A stretch of DNA of 13,538 nt, taken from Lachnospiraceae bacterium. Its GTDB lineage: Bacteria > Bacillota_A > Clostridia > Lachnospirales > Lachnospiraceae. Location: assembly GCA_017958245.1 (NCBI GenBank), contig JAGDDC010000217.1, positions 1-13,538 on the forward strand, read 5' to 3'. How positions within the stretch are numbered: position 1 is the first letter of the stretch; every line of letters starts with the position of its first letter. Both the position numbers and the translations under genes were made by a program. Below are positions 1 to 8,300 of the stretch, in pieces. Below the pieces are notes generated by a model, which ran no database searches, was not told where the DNA came from, and saw only the letters and a list, made by a program, of their open reading frames with translations.

Positions 1-940
1 CTTGGTGTCTGTATCTGTATGATGTTGAAGCAGCGGAGCTGCCCTCTGTCACGCAGGCGTTGTCCAGGATCGTCCGGATGATCTCGTCATTGCGGATCAT
101 CTCCGCGTCCCAGTCGTCGGCCAGGCGGTCAAAGAAGGCGATGACGTCTCTCGTCTCGATCATCTCGCAGGGGAGGATCGAATTTGCAAATGCCCTGAAC
201 CTCTCCTCGCCATCGCTCACGTAGAAGGTGTGCTTGGGCTGCTCAGGTCTTGCAGGTGCCTCCATTCCCTCCTCTTTGAGAAGGTGTGCGAGCGCTCTGG
301 TCGCCTCGTATGCGGGGTTTACGAGCGTTACCGCGGGCCCCACAAACTCCATGATCTGCTTTCTGATGAGCGGATAATGCGTGCAGCCGAGCACCAGTGC
401 GTCTATATCCTTGCCAAGGAGCTCCGTAAGGTACAGCTCTATGACCTCGCGGGTGATCCGGTGATCTGTCATGCCCTCCTCGACAAGAGGCACGAACAGC
501 GGGCAGGCTTTTCCAAAGACCGTGACCTCGGGGTTGGTCTTCTTTAAGAGCCTCTCGTAGATACCGCTCCCGATGGTGCCTCGGGTCGCGATCACACCGA
601 TCCTGTTGTTCCTCGTGGCCTGCGTGGCTGCCTTCGCACCGGGCTCGACCACGCCGATCACGGGTATATCAAGTTTTTCCTGAAGCGTCTCGAGAGCCAC
701 CGCGCTCGCGGTGTTGCAGGCGATCAGGATGCATTTGACACCCTTTGCCCTCAGGAAATCCGCGATCTGCAACGAGTACTCGGTGACTGTCTCCTTTGAT
801 TTGTTTCCGTAGGGGACTCTCGCCGTATCGCCAAAATATATGATCTGCTCGTTCGGGAGCTGCCTCATGATCTCTTTTGCGACCGTGAGCCCGCCGATAC
901 CCGAGTCAAAAACTCCTACCGGAGAACTGCATGTGTTCAT
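1..940 (-). CDS. murI: Glutamate racemase, C-terminus cut by window edge
   Basis: Interconverts L- and D-glutamate in the cytoplasm and supplies D-Glu for the peptidoglycan stem peptide. Seen: 313 residues from the ATG at 940 with no stop before the edge. The N-terminal GVFDSGIGG motif carries the conserved Asp12-Ser13. The two catalytic cysteines are Cys75 in CNTASA and Cys186 in GCTHYP, and YFGDTARVPYG is intact. The start is supported by a GGGAAGG site about 7 nt upstream. The usual family length is about 265-275 residues. Here the frame continues past 313 with a charged stretch and then a Ser/Ala/Tyr/Arg-rich tail, so the protein has an unusual C-terminal extension. It lies 134 bp downstream of ddl on the same strand, consistent with a shared peptidoglycan-precursor transcript. 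The function is near certain; the nature of the tail is unknown. Confidence 0.95.
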   Translation of the reverse strand, partial: MNTCSSPVGVFDSGIGGLTVAKEIMRQLPNEQIIYFGDTARVPYGNKSKETVTEYSLQIADFLRAKGVKCILIACNTASAVALETLQEKLDIPVIGVVEPGAKAATQATRNNRIGVIATRGTIGSGIYERLLKKTNPEVTVFGKACPLFVPLVEEGMTDHRITREVIELYLTELLGKDIDALVLGCTHYPLIRKQIMEFVGPAVTLVNPAYEATRALAHLLKEEGMEAPARPEQPKHTFYVSDGEERFRAFANSILPCEMIETRDVIAFFDRLADDWDAEMIRNDEIIRTILDNACVTEGSSAASTSYRYRHQ

Positions 941-984
941 GTTATTCCTTCCCTCTGTTATCTGCCTTTTATGCTGAACAGACC

Positions 985-996
985 CTGACCGGTCAG
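985..996. repeat. 12-bp perfect palindrome between ddl and murI
   Basis: CTGACCGGTCAG is a perfect palindrome in the 134-bp ddl-murI gap, 45 bp before the murI start. With no loop and no adjacent T-run it is not a convincing terminator. It could be a small dimeric-regulator site or chance. The rest of the gap (941-1074) shows only the murI ribosome binding site and no clear promoter. Confidence 0.35.
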
Positions 997-1074
997 TGCG
1001 CATCTATCTGCAGTGCTGTAGAGCTTTGGACGCCGTCTGCGCATTTGCCTGTAGGTCCCGCATCGGTATCAGAC

Positions 1075-2187
1075 TCAGCGCTCTCGTTTGTACGCCGACT
1101 GTATCAGCTTCTCGACGAGCTCTTTCTTGGGCATCCCTGATGCTTCAAAGAGCATCGGATACATGCTGATCGCCGTGAATCCCGGGAGTGTGTTGATCTC
1201 GTTGAACACGATGTCGCCGGTCTTTTCTTCCATAAAGAAGTCTACCCTTGCAAGTCCGAAGCCGTCGACTGCGCGGAAGATCTTCACCGCGAGCTTCCTG
1301 ATCTCCTCTTTCTTTCCCTCGGGAAGTTTGGGATCGACCACGGTCTTTGACTCCGCGTTGTTGTACTTTGCATCATAGGAGTAGAACTCATCGGCTGCCA
1401 GTATCTCGCCCGGGCAGGAAGCCACAGGCTCGGAGCTGTCTGCAAACACTGCGCATTCGAGCTCGCGCCCGACGATCGTCTCCTCGACGAGTATCTTGTA
1501 GTCGTATTCCGCCGCGAAGGAAAGAGCCTTCCTTAAAGCCTCGCGGTCGGCAGCCTTGGACACACCACACGAGGATCCCGCATTTGACGGCTTGACAAAG
1601 ACAGGATAGTCAAGGCTTTTCTCAATCTTTGCGATGACGGCGTCCATGTCTGTAAGTTCGCGCTTGAACACGGGCACGTACTTCGCCTGTCTCGCGCCTG
1701 TCGTGTCGACCACGAGCTTTGTGAAGAACTTGTCCATCGATATCGCGGATGAGAGCACGCCGCACCCGACATACGGGATCTTCGCGAGCGTGAACAGCCC
1801 CTGTATCGTGCCGTCCTCGCCGTAGAGGCCGTGTAACACCGGAAATGCGACATCTACCGGGATCTTTCGTACTCCCGAGACCTTGTCACCCGTAGCATTT
1901 GCATCGGCAGCACATTCGCCACACTCCGGGTTTCCGGCTCCGAACACCACGATGCACTTCTGCGTCGCATCGGGCGAGAGGATCGCAGGCGTCCCCTTCT
2001 CTCTCCAGCTGTCGTCTCCGACCATGTCGATGCTCGGGACGTACAGCCATCTTCCTTCCTTTGTTATGCCTATGAGCACGATCTCATATCTGTCCGTGTC
2101 TATCGCGCCCGCGACGTTCATCACCGAGTGGCACGAAACCTCGTGCTCCGATGACTGTCCGCCAAATAAAACCGCTATTGTTTTCAT
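1075..2187 (-). CDS. ddl: D-alanine-D-alanine ligase
   Basis: ATP-grasp ligase joining two D-alanines for the end of the peptidoglycan pentapeptide; cytoplasmic. Seen in the 370-residue form starting at 2187: N-terminal VLFGGQSSEHEVS with Glu14, HGLYGEDG at 119-126, SMDK at 150-153, the omega-loop EFYSYDAKY at 267-275, and the Mg/ATP-binding NEINTLPGF at 329-337. The tyrosine-rich omega loop is that of true D-Ala-D-Ala ligases rather than VanA/VanC-type D-Lac or D-Ser ligases, so this should not confer glycopeptide resistance. The ATG at 2187 is preferred over an in-frame GTG at 2244 because family homology begins there and the GTG lies at the start of a probable promoter region. The ribosome binding site before 2187 (GAGAGATAAGG) is mediocre. 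A cysteine-containing insertion around residues 78-108 is longer than in enterobacterial DdlB. The gene precedes murI and follows the NRPS on the same strand. Confidence 0.95.
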   Translation of the reverse strand: MKTIAVLFGGQSSEHEVSCHSVMNVAGAIDTDRYEIVLIGITKEGRWLYVPSIDMVGDDSWREKGTPAILSPDATQKCIVVFGAGNPECGECAADANATGDKVSGVRKIPVDVAFPVLHGLYGEDGTIQGLFTLAKIPYVGCGVLSSAISMDKFFTKLVVDTTGARQAKYVPVFKRELTDMDAVIAKIEKSLDYPVFVKPSNAGSSCGVSKAADREALRKALSFAAEYDYKILVEETIVGRELECAVFADSSEPVASCPGEILAADEFYSYDAKYNNAESKTVVDPKLPEGKKEEIRKLAVKIFRAVDGFGLARVDFFMEEKTGDIVFNEINTLPGFTAISMYPMLFEASGMPKKELVEKLIQSAYKRER

Positions 2188-2215
2188 ATCCTTATCTCTC
2201 TGAATGCATTTTTCT

Positions 2216-2228
2216 GTGAGTTTCTCAC
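2216..2228 (-). other. Small hairpin in the ddl leader
   Basis: GTGAG-AAA-CTCAC on the minus strand gives a 5-bp stem with a 3-nt loop, about 29 nt before the ddl start and at the 5' end of the predicted transcript. It could stabilise the mRNA end. It has no T-run suitable for a terminator of the upstream NRPS operon, and no other terminator was found in 2188-2309. Confidence 0.3.
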
Positions 2229-2234
2229 CGCACA

Positions 2235-2263
2235 AGTCTATCACTTATGTGCCCCAAAGTCAA
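2235..2263 (-). promoter_or_regulatory. Candidate sigma-70-type promoter for ddl-murI
   Basis: On the minus strand a -35 box TTGACT (2258-2263) and a -10 box TAGACT (2235-2240) are separated by exactly 17 bp. Transcription would begin near 2228 and leave a leader of about 40 nt before the ddl ATG. Five of six -35 bases and four of six -10 bases match consensus. It suggests that ddl-murI can be expressed independently of the NRPS upstream. Confidence 0.45.
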
Positions 2264-2309
2264 AATGATACTTTCCTTTGCCCGGAGTACCTTTGCAGGT
2301 CGTGTCATC

Positions 2310-5300
2310 TCAGTCTCCGAACATCGTCAGTTCATCCAGCGCCTTGACCATGCTCACTATATACTTCTCCCCGGACACGGGCCATTTGAACCCGAGACGG
2401 TACAGGGCATCGGTGGTGAAGGTGCAGTCCTGATCCAGAACATACCGGCGGTCGCCGCCTTCCCTGCTGTTGTATGCGATCAAAGCCCCCAGGGCATCGC
2501 CTTTTCCTGCAATACGCTCCGCGAATTCCTCGTCCTCAACGATGTCGATCTTGAAGCCGTATTCCCGCATGGAATACACGATGTCTGCATAGGTGACGAT
2601 GTGGTTGTTCACCGGATGAAAAACCGTGAACCTGCGGTCCGTACCGCTGAGGAGCAGGAGAGCCCGCGCGGTCATATCTATCTCGGAGAAATCCGTGCCC
2701 GCGTTCATCGCGGAAAACGGTACGGCACCGATGGCCTTGTAGCTAGCGAGTGCCCTTACGAAGGCATTGCTTTTGAAGTTCGCCTGGAATTCGCCGTCGG
2801 AATGTCGTCCCATCAGGTTGCCAAGGCGCATGATCTTGCCATCCAGGCCTTCTGCCACCGCCTCCAAAACAGCCCTTTCCGCCTTGAACTTCGTCAGCGC
2901 ATAGGCGTTGTCAAGCAGCTGTCCGTTGTACAGCGCGTTCTCGGTGATCTTCCAGTCCCTCGGAGGCTGACCGTCAAGTCCCTCGCCGGCCACAGATACG
3001 GTGGAGGTCTGGATCAGCCGCTTCCCCGTGGCCTTGCACAGAGCGATCAGGTTCTGTACGCCCTGCACGTTGATCCGCTCAAGGCTGTCATCCTTCACGA
3101 AATGCTTAACCAGCGCCGCGCAGTTGATCAGAGTGTCGAAGGGCAGCGACCCGGCGTCATTTAGTGAACCGACGTCGGTTATATCGCCGTGAACGATCTT
3201 CACCCTGCCGTTTTCCAGCATGTCATCCAGCGCCTCGTCAAAGTAGTAGAAGTACAGCGACTTTAAACGGACCTCCGGACGATCTCCGCGCAGCAGACAG
3301 TAGACTGTCCCCGTCTCGGTATTCAGGTATTCCCGAAGAACGTGTATACCGAGGAAACCCGTCGCGCCGGTGAGCAGCAGATTGCCTGCGGATCCACGGC
3401 GGATATCCCGAAGACCGGTCTCGCAATTGGCCTTGAGGGGCAGCTTTTCATAGTCATAATCACGTATCCCGGAGGGCAGAGGCTGCGTGCCGGTCTCTGC
3501 TCCGCCGGTGACAAGTGCAGCCAGCGCGCGAGGTGTCTGCGCCTTGAAGATGTCGGCGTAAACGACGGGATAGCCCTTCTCAGCCGCATCCACGGCGATG
3601 ATCGATGCAGACAGCGATGTGCCACCAAGCTCAAAGAAGTTTCCGTCGGCGCTGACCTTTTCCATGTTCAGCACCTGCGCGAACCATCCGCAGAAATCCT
3701 CCTCAACTGCGTTGGCCGGAGCAACGTATTCACGCGCCTCCGGAGTATACTCCACCTTCGGCAGCTTCTTCTTGTCGATCTTCCCGTTCTGAGTCAGAGG
3801 CATGGCCTCAAGCTGCATGAGAACACCGGGGACCATATAGGCCGTCAGTGTCTTGCCTATCTGAGCTCGCAGTTCATCGGCAGGGATCTCGCGGTTGGCA
3901 GTGTAGTAACCCGCAAGGAACCTGTTGTTTTCTTCGCCTGCCATCACCACGATGCTGGTCAGCACACCGGGTACGTTGTTGATGGCGCTCTCGATCTCGC
4001 CAAGCTCCACGCGAAGTCCGCGCAGCTTCACCTGGTTGTCTGCCCTGCCATGGAAACGCAGCCTTCCGTCTGAGGTCCATGCCGCGACGTCTCCGGTGCG
4101 GTATGCACTTCGGTCCTCCATCGCAAAGAACTTCTCCGCTGTCAGGTCAGGTCTTCCGATATAACCCTTTCCAACACCTTCTCCCGCGATGATCAGCTCG
4201 CCGGGCATAAGAGGCGGCAGGACATTGCCCCGCTCATCAAGGATGTAGGCGCGCACGTTGGCTGCGGGGATTCCGATGGTGATCAAAGCCGGGTCGGTCA
4301 CGACATCCATGGTGCAGCTGATAGTTGCCTCGGTGGGACCATATCCGTTCATGATGTAAGCATCCGGGTTGATGGCGCTGATCTTGTCATAGAGCGCCGC
4401 AGGGAACGCCTCCGCCCCGAAATCATAGGAAACCACGTTCTTTAAAGCTTCCTTCATCGCACCGATCCCTATGCAGTTTGACAGGAACGAAGGGGTGCAG
4501 CTCATCACATCCACCCTGTTTTCCGTCATCAGTTTCGCCAGCGCGACGGGGTTGTGGATCTCCTCCTCGTTGGCCATGCATACAGTCAGACCGTGGGACA
4601 GAGGGATGAACTCTTCCATGACGGACACATCGAAGGTGATCGCGGCAAGCGCCAGTGAAACATGACCGCGCTCTGTGTAGCCCAGGATCTCCTGATTCTT
4701 CGGATTGTCGTCCACAAAGTTTACCAGATTCCCCTGCGTCAGCATCACGCCCTTGGGCTTTCCGGTAGAACCGGAGGTGAAGATGCAGTAAGCAAGGTCA
4801 TCCTTTTCAACAGCTAAATCGGGATTCTCTGTTCTCTCATCGACAAGCAGGGTCTCCACCGTCACCACGGAACAGGTAAGTGTCCCGAGGAATTCTCCGC
4901 GCTCAGCCAGGATATCCTCATTTACCACGAGAACAACGGAACTTGAGTCCTCAGCCATCACCCGGACGCGCTCATCGGGGTAATCCGGCGCGATGGACAG
5001 GAAAGCGCCGCCTGCCTTCAAGATGCCCTGGCGAACGATATACACCTGCTCGCTGCGGGGCAGCATGAGAGAGACGATGCGGCCTGTCGCCCCAAGGTCT
5101 TTCAGGGCGTGCGCGACGCGGTTGGCGCTCTCGTTAAGCTCTCTGTACGTCATACGGCAGCCCGATGTGACAACAGCCATCCTGTCGGGGTATTTTGCAG
5201 CCGTCTCCTCCATCAGGCAATGCGCCGGACGGAAGGGCACGGTGACATCCGTGTCGTTGACGGTGTTCAAGAAAGCTGCGGCTTCACCTGAGAGCAGGGA

Positions 5301-8300
5301 TATCCCGCCAAGAGTCTCCCCTGTCATCAGGCCTTTCAGGATCATCCCGTAAGAGTCCGCCATCCACCGCATCTGCCTCTCGGCATACATATCCGTCCTG
5401 TATTCAAAACCTGCGACATAGCCGCCGTTCTTCTTCCACACGTCCACGTTCAGCGGCTCCTTGGCGTCTCCGAGAGGCCTTGTGATCTCTGTCGCCTTCA
5501 TGCCCGCCACCGTGAAGCCTGTGAATGAATCACCCTGATAAGCGAACAGCACGTCGGCATTCACATCGAAATCACGGACCACCTCCGCGAAGGAATACAG
5601 GTCATTGGCTGTCAGCTCCTGTATCTGCTTCTGCACGGAGAGGATGAAGTCGACGGATCTGCTTTCTTTGCTGCAGTTCGCATATAAGGGATAGGTCTTT
5701 ACGAGCATGCCCATGATGCGCAGGGTCTCCGTCCGCGTCCTGCCGTTGTAGATCGAGGCAAACAGCGCTTCATCGCTCCCGCTCATCCTTGCGAGCAGCA
5801 GTGCAAATGCGGCTGTAAACAGGGCATTTTCCGTGAGCCTGTTGGTCTTGCAGAAGTCTTCCACCTTCTTCGGGTCGATCCCTAAGAGGGCGCACTCCGC
5901 CGTAGCGGCCTTCCCCTCGTCGTTTCTGCCCATTGCCCCCTCAGGCGCAGGCAGGGAATTGACGCTCACACCGCCTAAAACTCTCTCGTACACGGCTGCT
6001 GCCTGAGCCAGGGCGTCGGTGGAACGACGCGCCTTCTCATCCAGCCCGAGCAGGAGTGAGTTATAAGTCTCCTTTTCAAGCGCTTCGCCCCGGTAAGCCC
6101 GCTCGATGTCCTCCATCAGCACTGCCACAGAGGTCCCGTCCATCAGGATGTGGTGGAACACCATGGAAAGGTACACAGAGGTGGCGTTTCGAACGATCCT
6201 GAAGCGGAACAGGGGCGCGCGGTTCAGCTTGAATACTACCTGTTCACCCGCAAGCTCCTCCTCGAGCGCAGCGTCGTCCAAAGTCGATCCCTCCACGGGG
6301 ACCTCCCACTTAAGGTCGGGATGTGCGATCATCTCGGCAACACAGTCTTTGTTTGGTTCTATGGAGCACTTCATGGCAGGATGAGCCTCCACTGCTGTGT
6401 GGATAGCCTCCGCCAGGCGCTCTGCATCGGCTTCTCTCCCAACCTTCAATAGGAAAGGTATGTTGTACTTGTCGCTGGTCTCGTCCATGCGGCACTCGAG
6501 ATAGATGCCGAGCTGGGTCTGCGTCAGAGGTGCGGACAGCACGTTCTCCTCTTTGGAAGTCTGAGGAGCCTCTTCTTTTCTGCCCTCACGCCAGCGGGAC
6601 ACCAGAGTGTTCTCGATATCCAGAACTCGTATATCCCGAAGCAGTTCCGACACATCGGGGCTGTACCCGAATCTCTCCCCAAGCTCGACCATCAGCTGCA
6701 TGGCTGAGATGGATGTGAGCCCTGCCTCGGTGAGCGGCGTGGTCACGCCGAAGCCGCTGTTTCCAAGCACACCTGAGCAGACCTCCATGAGTTCTTTCTC
6801 AAGGGAAGTCATTTCACCGGAGGATTTGACCTCCGCTTCTTCCTGTTTGCGCTCGGGCTTGGGCAGTTTTCGCTTGTCCACTTTCTGGTTCTGGTTGAGC
6901 GGGATAGCCTCGAGCTCCATGATGACTGACGGCACCATGTAAGGTGGCTTGCTCTTGCGTATAAAAGCCTCAAGCTCTCCGGGGGCGATGGCGGCGCCCG
7001 CCTTCACCACGATATATGCTGCGATATATTTGCCGCTGCCGCTTTCATTGTCGAAGGCCTGCACGGTCACATCCTCTATCGAAGGATGCTCACGGATCAC
7101 GGCCTCGACCTCTGTCAGCTCTATGCGGAAACCGCGGATCTTCACCTGACCGTCGCTGCGGCCGATAAAGTCGAGCTCTCCGTCAGGCAGGAAACGCACC
7201 ACATCACCGGTGTGATAAACTCTGTCATACCCCTCCGCGTCGCAGAAGGGGTTAGGTGTAAAGCTCTCCGCACTCTTTTCGGGGCGGTTTAAGTAGCCCC
7301 TGCCCACACCGAGTCCGGCGATCCACAGTTCGCCGGGCACACACGGCGGCACTCTGCGTCCCTGCTCGTCCACCACATACAGGGCAGCGTTTGCCACCGG
7401 GGTTCCGATGGGAATGCGCAGATACCTGTCCTCCACCCGCTTTGCGGTAGTGAGGATAGTGCACTCCGTAGGGCCGTATACGTTGTAGAAGTCGATATCC
7501 TTCGGCGGATCCATGGGAGCCAGCTTCTCGCCGCCCGCAAGCAGCACCCTGAGACATGCCGGCACGTAGGAAGACGTGACAAACTGCCTCCCCACCTGAG
7601 TTGTCATAAAGGCGACGCTCACGTTGTTCTCGCCAAGGTACCGCCCAAGAGACGGCAGGTCAAGCCTCAACTCCTCGGGAACCACGCATACGCACCCGCC
7701 GCTTGTCAGCGCGGGATAGAGATCCATCATGTTGGCATCAAACCCGTAGCTTGCGTAGGCAGCGTGCACCGTGCCCTCACCAACTCCATACTCTGTGCAG
7801 TACCATTTGCAGAAATTCACCAGATTGCCGTGCTCCAGCATCACGCCCTTAGGAACACCCGTGGAACCCGAGGTGTAGAGCAACGTGAACAGATCGTGCC
7901 CTTCGGGCTGCGGCAGCGTCTCACCTTCAGGCACCGAAGGCAAGGCGGGTATGTCTCCCGTCAGAAGGAAATCCCCTTCATAGCCGTCCAGAAGCCCTGT
8001 CAGGTCCTCGTCTGCGATCACCAGTGCCGCTTCTGCGTCCTGCACCATAAAGAGCAGGCGCTCCTGAGGGTAGGACGGGTCAAGCGGCTGGTAGGCCGCG
8101 CCGGATTTCAGCACTCCCATGGAAGCGGTGACCATGTATTCGTTTCGATGTATCAGCACGGAGACGACTTTGCCCCTTCCGATGCCCCGCTGCTTCAGGG
8201 CAAAAGCGAGCCTGTCGGACATTTCCCCGATCTCACCGTATGTCCGCTTCACATCGCCGATGATGAGCGCCACAGCCTCAGGCCGCTTCTTCTCCTGAGC

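Noticed and set aside
1075..2187. Ddl as a vancomycin-resistance D-Lac or D-Ser ligase
   Set aside because: The omega loop EFYSYDAKY is that of standard D-Ala-D-Ala ligases, and no vanH/vanX-like neighbours are present in the window.
2188..2244. GTG start giving a 389-residue Ddl
   Set aside because: The extra 19 residues lack homology and would begin upstream of the predicted transcription start.
2247..3164. 305-residue open frame on the plus strand
   Set aside because: It is antisense to the reductase end of the NRPS, has no family-like motifs, and arises because GC-rich coding DNA leaves few stops on the other strand.
3342..4073. 243-residue plus-strand open frame
   Set aside because: Lies wholly antisense to the T2/A2 part of the NRPS with His/Arg-rich, non-family-like composition; no ribosome binding site of note.
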